Both the position numbers and the translations under genes were made by a program. From the NCBI GenBank assembly GCA_030037575.1, contig JASHRB010000247.1, forward strand, positions 1 to 11,894: DNA of 11,894 nucleotides. The letters are read 5' to 3'. This DNA is from Candidatus Sulfotelmatobacter sp. (GTDB lineage: Bacteria > Acidobacteriota > Terriglobia > Terriglobales > Acidobacteriaceae). Of the stretch, positions 1 to 6,616 are shown piece after piece. The notes beneath the pieces are model-generated. The model saw only the letters and a program-made list of their open reading frames with translations. It was not told the origin of the DNA and ran no database searches. Each line of letters begins with the position of its first letter. Positions within the stretch are counted from its first letter, which is position 1.

Positions 1-138
1 GTCGGCGGATTCGACAGCCGCGGGCAGTTTGCCGTCGAGCTGTTCGGGGGTGAGGATGGTCCAGCCCGGTTCTTCCAACTGGGAGAGCGCGGAGGACGAA
101 ATCTTTTCTGCGACGACGATCTTGATCGATTCGCTCAT
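1..138 (-). CDS. serA: D-3-phosphoglycerate dehydrogenase, N-terminal fragment
   Basis: The minus strand gives 46 codons from an ATG at 138 to the window edge without a stop, so the gene continues outside the window. The product begins MSESIKIVVAEKISSSALSQ, followed by LEEPGWTILTPEQ. This KIVVAEKIS...L start matches the first beta strand of SerA-type 2-hydroxyacid dehydrogenases, which oxidise 3-phosphoglycerate with NAD+ in the first committed step of serine synthesis. No NAD-binding motif or active-site residue lies in the visible part, so the call rests on the N-terminus alone. No strong ribosome binding site precedes the ATG. The class V aminotransferase upstream on the same strand supports a serine or glycine context, though about 580 bases separate the two. 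Another 2-hydroxyacid dehydrogenase is the alternative. Confidence 0.7.
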   Translation of the reverse strand, partial: MSESIKIVVAEKISSSALSQLEEPGWTILTPEQLDGKLPAAVESAD

Positions 139-263
139 GTTTGGTTACCAACTTTACCGCTCAGCCGGCCTCTTCTGCCTGGTAAAACATGGACTGCCAG
201 CTCGCTTGCACAACGTTGACGAACCTTTGACCCGCCCCTGACACGCCATCGGGGCCGCCATTC

Positions 264-620
264 CTAGACCGCCTCCATGGGCCATCGCCCACCGAGCCCC
301 ATCAGGAAAAATCCGATGATCGCACTGCCAACCGCGCCCACGGCGTTTGCCCTCGGGTGCGGCGACTCGAGCAAACCTACGACGCCCTCGACCCCCGGAA
401 CGCTCCCCCACCCTTCTCGGCTTGCGCCGAACAACATGAACCACGGCGGCGCGGCCTTGGTATTGACGGTTACGGGCGACCCCCGCTCCTCGTCGGCGGT
501 AATCAGGTTCGACGGCGCAGCCGAGGCCACGATGTATGTGAGCGCCAACCGGTGGATGACACCCCTTGCGGCTTCCGCCATCGCCACGGCGCGAACCGTG
601 CCGGTTACCAATCCTGCCAT
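264..620 (-). CDS. Doubtful small membrane protein, unknown function
   Basis: An open frame of 118 codons runs from an ATG at 620 to a TAG at 264-266, in the gap between the aminotransferase and serA. I do not recognise the product. It has two hydrophobic stretches: around residues 26-36 (LALTYIVASAA) and near the C-terminus (AVGAVGSAIIGFFLMGLGG). A polar middle contains ADEERGSPVTVN. The composition is more protein-like than the proline, serine and arginine-rich translation of the opposite strand in the same region, and wobble positions of this frame are GC-rich. Against it: there is no ribosome binding site before the ATG, the frame stays open far upstream through the aminotransferase gene as a shadow, and GC-rich DNA gives such frames by chance. 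It may be non-coding or a remnant. Confidence 0.3.
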   Translation of the reverse strand: MAGLVTGTVRAVAMAEAARGVIHRLALTYIVASAAPSNLITADEERGSPVTVNTKAAPPWFMLFGASREGWGSVPGVEGVVGLLESPHPRANAVGAVGSAIIGFFLMGLGGRWPMEAV

Positions 621-718
621 CGCGGGAAGGGGCGCTTCTGGCAGCGGCGCCCGGCCGCAACCTCGGGCCCCACGAACTTCACCATCCACTGACGCGTCAG
701 GGCCGCGATGCGCCTCCC

Positions 719-1912
719 TCAAGCGTTGACCAGTTGACGCTTGCCGGCAACTTCGCGGGCGTAGACTTGCTGGGCGGCGCGAACGGCGGTGCCGTATTGG
801 ACCGCCTTCCCCGTGACGCGAGCGACAACGTGCTCGAGCGCGCCCAGGATGCCGATGGTATCCAGGTAGTCGTAATAGCCAATGTGGGCGATACGGAAAA
901 GCTGGCCTTTCATCTCGCCCTGTCCGTTGGCCACGACGGCGTCGAAGGACTCGCGAAATTCTTTGATGATTTTGCCCGAATCGACTCCGGGGGGCGAGCA
1001 AATGGCGGTGAGAGCGGCTCCGGGCGAAGAGGTGAAAAGCTTCAGACCGAGCGCCTCTACGCCGGCGCGAGTCATCTCCGCGCAGAGTTCGGCGTTATCG
1101 ACCAAGGCTTCGCGCCCCTTGGCCAAATCGCCGTTGCCCATGCCGCGAATGAATTCGAGCGCGGCACCGAGGGCGGCGAACAAAGAGGTTGCGGGCGTGC
1201 TGGCGGTTTCTCCCTTGGCCGCCGATTTGCGCTCTTTGCGCAAATCGAAATAGAAGCGTGGGGATTTTGTTGCTTCCATGCGCTGCCAGGCGCGGTCGCT
1301 CACGGCGCAGTAGCCCAGGCCGGGAGGGATCATCAGAGCCTTCTGCGAACCGCCGATCAGGAAATCGATTCCCCAGCCATCGACGTCGAGGTGCGTCGTA
1401 CCCAGGCCGGTGATGGCGTCCACCACAAGCAAGGTGTCGTCGCCGCGATCGCGCACCAGTTTGGCGATGCCTTGGGCATCGTGGCGGGCGCCGGTGGAAC
1501 TCTCGGTGGCCTGCACAAAGACCGCGCCAACCTCGGGTGTGAGCTTGGCGCGGATGTCATTTAAAGAAAAAGTTTCCCCGTAGGGCGCGCTGAGCACTTC
1601 CACCTTGCAATTAAAAGCCTTGGTCAAGCCGGTCCAGCGTTCGCCGAATTTGCCGGCCGAGAGCACCAGGACTTTCTCGCCCGGTGAAGTGAGGTTAGAG
1701 ACGGCGGCCTCCATCGCGCCAGTGCCGGAGCAGGCCATGACCAGCACCTCATTTCGCGTGCCGACGAATTCCTTCATATCGGCGAGCACGCGCTGAAACA
1801 AGTTGCGGAAATCGGCTGTGCGATGATGCGCGGTGAAGGCAGCCATGGCGGCTTGCGCTGACGGCAATAGCGGCGTGGGACCGGGAGTAAAAAGGCGATT
1901 CTTACGAAGCAT
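719..1912 (-). CDS. Class V aminotransferase (alanine/serine-glyoxylate or serine-pyruvate type)
   Basis: The 397-residue product is a full-length fold type I PLP enzyme of the class V family. The N-terminus carries the family's FTPGPTPLLP segment (residues 8-17). SGTGAMEAA (62-70) forms the phosphate-binding turn. D165 in LLVVDAITGLG should contact the pyridine nitrogen. K191 in GGSQKALMIPPGLG is the expected Schiff-base lysine. FRIAHIG near the C-terminal part holds the arginine that usually binds the substrate carboxylate. Relatives transfer amino groups between alanine or serine and glyoxylate or pyruvate. With serA next on the same strand it could serve serine or glycine formation in place of a classical SerC, but that is inference. 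The substrate cannot be read from sequence. The ATG at 1912 is the natural start, with only a weak AGG upstream. Confidence 0.88.
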   Translation of the reverse strand: MLRKNRLFTPGPTPLLPSAQAAMAAFTAHHRTADFRNLFQRVLADMKEFVGTRNEVLVMACSGTGAMEAAVSNLTSPGEKVLVLSAGKFGERWTGLTKAFNCKVEVLSAPYGETFSLNDIRAKLTPEVGAVFVQATESSTGARHDAQGIAKLVRDRGDDTLLVVDAITGLGTTHLDVDGWGIDFLIGGSQKALMIPPGLGYCAVSDRAWQRMEATKSPRFYFDLRKERKSAAKGETASTPATSLFAALGAALEFIRGMGNGDLAKGREALVDNAELCAEMTRAGVEALGLKLFTSSPGAALTAICSPPGVDSGKIIKEFRESFDAVVANGQGEMKGQLFRIAHIGYYDYLDTIGILGALEHVVARVTGKAVQYGTAVRAAQQVYAREVAGKRQLVNA

Positions 1913-2128
1913 GGCTGCCGACCTGGGTTGCTTGCTTTACCAGTTTAACGGAACCGCCCGAGGTGCGGCCATGGCGGATCAGGGGCAAGCGCAGTTCCCA
2001 ATCCGTCGAGGTTCCGACAACGGCCAGATTCCTCGCCCGCTGCTGAGAGCGCCGGGCTTCGGGACGACGCCCGGAGATCTCGCGGCTATGGTCGGTATCC
2101 GCTTCGCGGCGCAGGTCTCATGTCCGTC

Positions 2129-2134
2129 TATAAT
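2129..2134 (+). promoter_or_regulatory. Candidate -10 box, leaderless promoter of the yqeY-type gene
   Basis: A perfect TATAAT ends six bases before the ATG at 2141, so transcription would be expected to start at or next to the start codon. No purine-rich ribosome binding site lies before that ATG. I see no good -35 hexamer at the usual distance, which weakens the call. Confidence 0.45.
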
Positions 2135-2140
2135 TGCCGA

Positions 2141-2599
2141 ATGAGCTTGATCGAACGCATTCAAAACGACATCACGGCGGCCATGAAGGCGCGCGAGGAG
2201 CAGCGGCTCTCGGCCCTGCGCATGGTGAAGACCGCGCTGAAGAATCGCGAAGTCGAGAAAATGGCGCCGCTCGACGACAAAGAATCTCAGGCGGTTCTGA
2301 CAACCCTGATCAAGCAGCGAAAAGATTCGGTTGAGCAATTCACCAAGGCCGGGCGGCAGGAGATGGCCGACAAGGAAGCCGCCGAGATCGTGCTGATCGA
2401 AAGCTATTTGCCCAAGGCCGCCGGCCAGGCGGAACTGGCCGCCGGAGTGAAAGCGGTGATCGCCGAGATGGGATCGCCAACCATGAAGGATATGGGTGCG
2501 GTGATGAAGAACGCGATGGCGCGATTTTCCGGGGCGGGCATGCGAGCGGACGGGAAGGTGGTGAGCGATATTGTGAAGAAGGAATTGGCGGGAAAGTAG
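2141..2599 (+). CDS. yqeY: GatB/YqeY domain-containing protein
   Basis: The 152-residue product matches the YqeY family, which shares the tail domain of the GatB subunit of Asp/Glu-tRNA amidotransferases. The cellular role of free-standing YqeY is not settled. The typical blocks are present in order: MSLIERIQNDITAAMKA (1-17), LSALRMVKTALKN (23-35), KQRKDSVEQF (58-67), LIESYLP (85-91), MKDMGAVMKN (115-124) and DGKVVSDIVKKEL (137-149). I chose the ATG at 2141 over an in-frame ATG at 2120 because the family starts with MSL and the seven extra residues are not family-like. The length fits the family norm of about 150. The gene is divergent from the aminotransferase, and its stop lies one base from the stop of the convergent rsmI, leaving no room for a terminator between them. 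Confidence 0.9.
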   Translation: MSLIERIQNDITAAMKAREEQRLSALRMVKTALKNREVEKMAPLDDKESQAVLTTLIKQRKDSVEQFTKAGRQEMADKEAAEIVLIESYLPKAAGQAELAAGVKAVIAEMGSPTMKDMGAVMKNAMARFSGAGMRADGKVVSDIVKKELAGK

Positions 2600-2600
2600 G

Positions 2601-3533
2601 TTACTTGCTTCTCTGCAGTTCACGGTACACTTGGCTTTTTGAGATGCCGCGCTCTTTCGCGACCTTCTTCAAGGCGGTTTTCTCCTCGACTTTCTCGGCG
2701 CACATGAGCTGCTGAACGCGCTGCCGCACACTCGGAGAGCCCGGGGCGGCTGTCCCCTCCCCTCCCGTGCCCAGGCGAGTTTCCTCGGCTTTGCCGATCA
2801 ACAGCGTGATCTCGCCCTTTATTTCGCGGCGCGATTTCAAAACCTCTAGAACTTCGGCCGCGCTACCACGCAAGAACTCCTCATGCAGTTTGGTCACTTC
2901 GCGGGCGACGACGACCTGACGGTGGCTGCCGAGAGCCTCGCACGCATCTTCCAAGGCATCCGCGATGCGATGCGGAGCTTCGTAGAAAACTTGGGTGCGC
3001 GGCGAGGTTTTCATGGATTCGAGTGCGGTCCGGCGTTGGCCGCGCTTTGCGGGTAGAAATCCGCTGAAAGCGAACGAATCGGTGGGCAAGCCACTGGCGA
3101 CCAGCGCCGCAAGAAACGCCGCCGGCCCCGGAACCGGAACGACCGGAAGATGGTGGCGAACGGCCAGCGAGATCAGGCGAAAGCCGGGATCGGAAATGCC
3201 CGGCATGCCGGCATCGGTGACCAGGGCAACGCTCGCGCCCTCCTGCATGTCTTTCACCAGTTCTGCGGCGCGGGTCAGCTCGTTGTGCTGGTGATAACTG
3301 ATGGTTCGGGTGGTAATGCCATAATGATTCAGCAGCTTTTGGCTTTGCCGCGTGTCTTCGCAGGCGATGACCTCGACTTGCTTGAGCACGCGCAACGCAC
3401 GGAGGGTGATGTCTTCCAGATTCCCGATGGGCGTGCCCACCAAATAGAGCGCTGGACGCGGGCTACGCCCACCAGCAGAAGGGTCGGGGGGAGCGTCTGG
3501 GGTAAGCTTCGGCGGGTCGCTGCGATCACGCAT
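2601..3533 (-). CDS. rsmI: 16S rRNA (cytidine(1402)-2'-O)-methyltransferase RsmI
   Basis: RsmI methylates the ribose 2'-OH of C1402 in the decoding centre of 16S rRNA, using S-adenosylmethionine. The 310-residue product has the tetrapyrrole-methylase fold motifs of the family: LYLVGTPIGNLEDIT (29-43), the ACEDTR block (57-62), VTDAGMPGISDPG (105-117), VPVPGPAAFLAAL (132-144), SGFLPAKRGQR (157-167) and FYEAPHR (183-189). The C-terminal part (about 268-310) resembles the small helix-turn-helix tail common in RsmI, with VAKERGISKSQVYREL. The roughly 25 residues before the first motif are proline-rich and a later start is possible, but no better candidate is obvious. A proline/glycine-rich linker at about 253-267 separates the catalytic part from the tail. 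It converges with the yqeY-type gene. Confidence 0.95.
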   Translation of the reverse strand: MRDRSDPPKLTPDAPPDPSAGGRSPRPALYLVGTPIGNLEDITLRALRVLKQVEVIACEDTRQSQKLLNHYGITTRTISYHQHNELTRAAELVKDMQEGASVALVTDAGMPGISDPGFRLISLAVRHHLPVVPVPGPAAFLAALVASGLPTDSFAFSGFLPAKRGQRRTALESMKTSPRTQVFYEAPHRIADALEDACEALGSHRQVVVAREVTKLHEEFLRGSAAEVLEVLKSRREIKGEITLLIGKAEETRLGTGGEGTAAPGSPSVRQRVQQLMCAEKVEEKTALKKVAKERGISKSQVYRELQRSK

Positions 3534-3597
3534 GCGTGAAGTCTAGCACTCGATTTCCCCGCGCCTGACGGCGATCGGGCCTTGGGGGGGGCGGCTT

Positions 3598-4629
3598 TTA
3601 GCGCTTTGGCGGTGCCGCAGCCGGCTCGGTTAATTCAGGCACAGACCCGGACAGGATTTTGCGCAGAAATCCCAGCGACACCGACGCGCTCACCAGGGCA
3701 CGGTCGCCCTCCTGCCGCACCTTCAGGCTGTCGAACAGGGTCTTCACGTCGGGGTCGGCGCCGTGCGTACCCAGGGAAATTTCGGCGGAGTGCATGAGCG
3801 CGACGAAGAGGTTGATCTTGTCGGCGATGGCGCGGGCCTCCTGCTCGCTCTGGGTGAAGGCCTCGCCGCGCAAGTGAATGGCATCGGCTCGCAAATGGAG
3901 CGGACTCAGGAAGCTGCCGGAGATCACGAGCGTGGCCGGGCTCGCGAACAGCGAACTCCACCAGGAGGTCGCCGGCTCGGCGGGATCAATTCGTGCGATG
4001 GCCCAGACCAGGCTGCCCAGCTGCACGCGCTTGTAATATTGGCGAAGCAGCGCCGGACCGCCGAAGGGAGACGCGAGGCGTTTGGAATGGTCGACGATTC
4101 CCTGTATCACCGCCGCATCGTCGTGATTTGACGCTGCCACCGAGTCGGGGCTGAGCAAAGCCACCCGCAATGTCCTCCCTTCGAGCGGAATGGTGAAAAT
4201 ATCGACGGAGTGGTAGTTCTCGACCGAGCGCGCCATCTGCCGGAAATATGCGATCAGGCGCTCGCCCTGCAGCTTTCCCACCAATACTTCGGAAAAGCGC
4301 GGTTCGCGGGCCGAGCCGCCGGTTCCGCCCCCGGGCCAACTCGCGGGATAATGCACGGCAAAGGCGGCTTCATCGAGGTCGCGCTCGAACTGGAAGCCGG
4401 TGGCTTGAATGAAGCGTTCGTACTCCGGATCGTGGCTCACCTGCGGCAGCTCTTTGCCCCCGTTGAGGCGGCGCGCCCAAGTCAGGTCGAGATAGAAAAA
4501 TGCATCGGCTCCCGGAAGCAGACGGGCGGGTTCGGGCGGCGCGAGCTTTCGCAGTTGGACGGCGACGGTGACCGCCACGGCCACAATGAGAACCGCCAGG
4601 ACGATGGGGAGCGTGCGCCTAATTCGCAT
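3598..4629 (-). CDS. Membrane-anchored periplasmic protein of unknown function
   Basis: I do not recognise a named family in this 343-residue product. Residues 1-5 (MRIRR) are basic and about residues 7-24 form one hydrophobic helix rich in Leu, Val and Ala, without a clear signal peptidase site. It is best read as a signal anchor with the rest outside the cytoplasm. The body begins LLPGADAFFYLDLTWARR (37-54), a pattern I associate loosely with large exported proteins of unknown function in Acidobacteriota. No catalytic motif or cysteine pair stands out. The C-terminus is proline/alanine-rich. The gene lies upstream of rsmI on the same strand with a 64-base gap, so co-transcription is possible. 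A TATGAT on the minus strand about 20 bases before the ATG could be a -10 box, but no -35 is visible. Confidence 0.65.
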   Translation of the reverse strand: MRIRRTLPIVLAVLIVAVAVTVAVQLRKLAPPEPARLLPGADAFFYLDLTWARRLNGGKELPQVSHDPEYERFIQATGFQFERDLDEAAFAVHYPASWPGGGTGGSAREPRFSEVLVGKLQGERLIAYFRQMARSVENYHSVDIFTIPLEGRTLRVALLSPDSVAASNHDDAAVIQGIVDHSKRLASPFGGPALLRQYYKRVQLGSLVWAIARIDPAEPATSWWSSLFASPATLVISGSFLSPLHLRADAIHLRGEAFTQSEQEARAIADKINLFVALMHSAEISLGTHGADPDVKTLFDSLKVRQEGDRALVSASVSLGFLRKILSGSVPELTEPAAAPPKR

Positions 4630-4757
4630 GGATTAGCGGTCGGCATGAAATCATAGCATCCCCGGCGGGAAGTAGGCTGCGTGGGCGCCGGCTCCACTTC
4701 GGTTGCTTTCCCCGCCTTACCATCGGGCTAACAGTTTTTCCCGAGGCCACTACGGCT

Positions 4758-5240
4758 ATGGAGGGGAAATCGCTCGCCTGCCGCACCGATCCTGGCCGCC
4801 GTGCGCCGCCAAGGCGCAGAAGTCATCGAAGACGGGGCAGAGCAGTGGCGCAGTTTATGCGAAGGCGCGCTTGACCATCAACCGCTCCACCGGCCGAAGT
4901 CGATTGCCGCGCCTATCCGGGCATTTAGGCCGAAGGCGAAGGTGCTGCCGGTCACCGTCATCGCCTGATGGCCGCTTGTCCCGGATGCTGCCGCTGCTCG
5001 AAGGGCGAGGGTTGTTCTGGGGAATTGCGGTGCGCAGGCTGCGCGCCCCGGTGAACGGTCATGCATGCCGGTTGATGCCGTGCAGCGAACAGACCGGGGG
5101 GGTAGAACTGGCGAAGAACGCGGCCGGGGAACTTCTGCGACAGACGCCGGGGTGATCGTCGAACAGATTCTGCGCGATTGCGGCGAACGTGGAATTTGGC
5201 AATACGACACACCGGACAAAACCCTCGGTGGAAGAGGAAA
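4758..5240 (+). pseudogene. Decayed acetyltransferase-like gene (CelD/BcsL, GNAT/FemAB-like)
   Basis: Consecutive pieces of one protein appear in different plus-strand frames. An ATG at 4758 gives MEGKSLACRTDP. Shifting frame gives AVRRQGAEVIEDGAEQWRSL and on to KAKVLPVTVIA, ending at a TGA at 4966-4968. Reading one base later continues without a gap as DGRLSRMLPLLEGRGLFWGI, then VRRLRAPVNGHACR and GGVELAKNAAGELL, to a stop at 5153-5155. The first frame then resumes with IVEQILRDCGERGIWQYDTP. The order and wording fit the N-terminal half of proteins annotated as CelD/BcsL-family acetyltransferases. The C-terminal GNAT half is missing. At least three frame disruptions plus truncation make a functional product unlikely. 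The family name is from memory of related proteins. That this is a broken gene is better supported than its name. Confidence 0.6.
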
Positions 5241-5432
5241 TGAACCGATCCGACCCGAGCACAGTCGGCAGTTCATTTTTGGCTGGCGGTTTGGCGGGCG
5301 ACTGGCGCACCGCGGCTCCGATTTCGGGCAAGGCCGGCGGTCAAGCGAATGGCGGGCGTGACTTTACTCCGGCACATGTCCAGTTCTCCATTGCCTTGAA
5401 AATTCAGGTTGTGGTACGGTAATCAATTGTCC

Positions 5433-5462
5433 CGGACATCTGGAAGGGATTGGGGGTATACT
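5433..5462 (+). promoter_or_regulatory. Candidate promoter of the tRNA-tuf unit
   Basis: A TATACT hexamer (5457-5462) lies 18 bases downstream of CGGACA (5433-5438), which matches the last four bases of a TTGACA -35 box. Transcription would start near 5469-5470, about 20 bases before tRNA-Thr. No comparable promoter is evident between the tRNAs and tuf, so this may serve the whole unit. Confidence 0.4.
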
Positions 5463-5463
5463 T

Positions 5464-5485
5464 GTGCCTTAGGGCACTCGTGCCC
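5464..5485. repeat. Overlapping inverted repeats at the likely transcription start
   Basis: GGGCAC (5472-5477) and GTGCCC (5480-5485) form a perfect palindrome with a two-base centre. GTGCC (5464-5468) can instead pair with GGCAC (5473-5477), so the two hairpins exclude each other. The element sits between the -10 box and the mature 5' end of tRNA-Thr and could be an operator, a leader hairpin or a processing signal. Confidence 0.4.
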
Positions 5486-5488
5486 GAT

Positions 5489-5564
5489 GCTGGCGTAGCT
5501 CAGCTGGTAGAGCATCTGATTTGTAATCAGAGGGTCGGGGGTTCAAATCCCTTCGCCAGCTCCA
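5489..5564 (+). tRNA. tRNA-Thr (anticodon UGU)
   Basis: A complete cloverleaf of 76 bases can be drawn. The acceptor arm pairs GCTGGCG with CGCCAGC, followed by discriminator T and an encoded CCA. The D arm contains AGCTCAGCTGGTAGAGC. The anticodon stem TCTGA/TCAGA closes a loop TTTGTAA with anticodon TGT, reading ACA. The T arm contains GTTCAAATC. It is the first of four tRNAs upstream of tuf. Confidence 0.97.
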
Positions 5565-5888
5565 GGATGCGAAATTCGGCGACGAATTTCCGGCAGGCAG
5601 CAGGAACCTAGTAGGCGGCGCAACAGGTTTTTCCAAACGCACTCCATTCGGAACTTTTCCGGCGCGTAGTCTTCGCGCGATATGCGTAAGCGTGGGTCTT
5701 GGTTTCCCTGATTGGCTGGAAGCTTGGATTTGGAGGTTAAAAAGCAGAAGTGTGCTGCCGCGATTCGGGTGTTGGCCGCGAGTGAGCATGGTTTGCGGGC
5801 GGTTAGCCGGAAAGCGCTGAGTGGGCCGCGCTTCGACGAGTTTGCTTGCCGGATGAGACGGTAATGGCGGCCTCACCCGGCACAGTAT
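5565..5888. other. Long spacer between tRNA-Thr and tRNA-Tyr, no confident gene
   Basis: These 324 bases hold no ATG-initiated reading frame of convincing length. A plus-strand frame ending with TAA at 5862-5864 and reading back to a TTG at 5712 gives about 50 residues, including VKKQKCAAAIRVLAASEHGL. It looks protein-like but has no ribosome binding site at that TTG. A GGAGG near 5732-5736 lies inside it without a good start at the right distance. I see no terminator or clear promoter. In E. coli the matching tRNAs are only a few bases apart. Confidence 0.5.
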
Positions 5889-5977
5889 GCACAGGTGGGT
5901 GAGTGGTTAAAGCCAACAGACTGTAAATCTGTCCCTCCTAGCGAGGTACGAAGGTTCGAATCCTTCCCTGTGCACCA
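5889..5977 (+). tRNA. tRNA-Tyr (anticodon GUA)
   Basis: This is an 89-base class II tRNA with a long variable arm, as expected for bacterial tRNA-Tyr. The acceptor arm pairs GCACAGG with CCTGTGC, then discriminator A and an encoded CCA. The anticodon stem ACAGA/TCTGT closes the loop CTGTAAA, giving anticodon GTA. The variable arm CCCTCCTAGCGAGG precedes a T arm with GGTTCGAATCC. Confidence 0.97.
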
Positions 5978-6054
5978 GAGACAAGCCTTCGTGAACGGGG
6001 CCGGAGGCTGAGAGCGGACGAAGCCAGAGCCTGAGCGGAGTGGAAGGTCCGCTG

Positions 6055-6085
6055 GCCAAATCCCAAGCGGGTTTTACGAAGGACC
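6055..6085 (+). repeat. Imperfect direct repeat, copy 1 (tRNA spacer)
   Basis: The stretch around CAAATCCCAAGCGGGTTTTA, continuing with CGAAGGA, resembles GAAATTCCCAGCGGATTTTG with CGAGGGA at 6331-6362. Both copies are preceded, 12-35 bases upstream, by AAGCCAGAGCC. This suggests a duplicated or dispersed spacer element inside the tRNA cluster. The match is by eye and imperfect. Confidence 0.4.
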
Positions 6086-6090
6086 AAATC

Positions 6091-6095
6091 GAGGG
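6091..6095 (+). promoter_or_regulatory. Ribosome binding site of the 60-residue membrane ORF
   Basis: GAGGG lies five bases before the ATG at 6101, a good Shine-Dalgarno placement. It is the main argument that this short frame between tRNA genes is translated. Confidence 0.6.
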
Positions 6096-6100
6096 ACCAA

Positions 6101-6283
6101 ATGAAGATGAGCCGCCTGGCCATGGCGATGATTGCATACGCGGCGTTGGGTGTGCTGGCCGCGACGACGCTGAGCGACTCGCGAATCCGGGCGATGACGC
6201 TGCTGATGCTGGCGTTGTTTGCCTTCAAGACCTGGGTGCGGCGCAAAGATGTCCTGCATCCTGATGGAGAAAGCGAACAATAG
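6101..6283 (+). CDS. Small two-helix membrane protein between tRNA genes, unknown function
   Basis: The 60-residue product has two likely membrane helices. The first is at about residues 6-23 (LAMAMIAYAALGVLAATT) and the second at about 31-44 (AMTLLMLALFAFKT). The loop between them, LSDSRIR, is short and charged. The C-terminal tail, VRRKDVLHPDGESEQ, is polar, and its basic start would favour a cytoplasmic C-terminus. A GAGGG lies five bases upstream of the ATG. It sits between tRNA-Tyr and the second tRNA-Thr and reads in the same direction, so it is probably carried on the same transcript. I recognise no family. A coding frame here is unusual because processing of the tRNAs would release a very short mRNA. 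Chance open frame is the alternative, but composition and start signal favour a real gene. Confidence 0.6.
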   Translation: MKMSRLAMAMIAYAALGVLAATTLSDSRIRAMTLLMLALFAFKTWVRRKDVLHPDGESEQ

Positions 6284-6330
6284 CTTTGGCTGCGCGCGGT
6301 TGGCGGGCGTGAGCCAAGCCAGAGCCCGCG

Positions 6331-6362
6331 GGCGAAATTCCCAGCGGATTTTGCGAGGGATC
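6331..6362 (+). repeat. Imperfect direct repeat, copy 2 (tRNA spacer)
   Basis: This is the second copy of the spacer element described at 6055-6085. It shares the order AAAT-CCC-AGCGG-TTTT-CGA-GGA with several mismatches. It lies between the small membrane ORF and tRNA-Thr(GGU) and is preceded by AAGCCAGAGCC at about 6313-6323. Confidence 0.4.
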
Positions 6363-6391
6363 TCTCGGGCCGGGATGTGCAAAGAAGTTGA

Positions 6392-6467
<76 letters not shown>

Positions 6468-6521
6468 GTTTTGCCGGGTGGCGGGTTCAGCCGCGCCGGC
6501 AAGGTTGGTTTTGCTGGAAGG

Positions 6522-6574
6522 GCACGACTTTAGTCGTGCGCGTGAGAGTGCTGGCTAAAGCGGCTTTCGCCGCT
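6522..6574. repeat. REP-like double-hairpin element
   Basis: Two perfect inverted repeats lie 19 bases apart. GCACGACT-TT-AGTCGTGC spans 6522-6539. AGCGGC-TTTC-GCCGCT spans 6559-6574. Short palindromes of this kind resemble the dispersed REP-like sequences I associate with Acidobacteriota genomes. Whether this one is repeated elsewhere cannot be seen here. It lies between tRNA-Thr(GGU) and tRNA-Gly, not followed by a T-run, so it is unlikely to be an intrinsic terminator. Confidence 0.5.
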
Positions 6575-6616
6575 GAGGTTTTGCTGAAGGCCGATGGCGG
6601 ACAGCGGGATGAACGG

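Noticed and set aside
566..1564. Long plus-strand open frame of about 330 codons
   Set aside because: It is antisense to the well-supported class V aminotransferase and has no family features. GC-rich codon use keeps it open.
5681..5864. Short frames in the tRNA-Thr/tRNA-Tyr spacer, including one open from a TTG at 5712
   Set aside because: Partly protein-like composition but no ATG or GTG start with a ribosome binding site. Mentioned only in the spacer entry.
5469..5876. Minus-strand frame containing WRRDLNPRPSDYKSDALPAE
   Set aside because: The recognisable peptide is the antisense translation of tRNA-Thr, a well-known false protein in databases. The rest has no protein character.
5907..6246. 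Minus-strand frames containing REGFEPSYLARRDRFTVCWL and its relatives
   Set aside because: Antisense translation of tRNA-Tyr, another recurrent false annotation.
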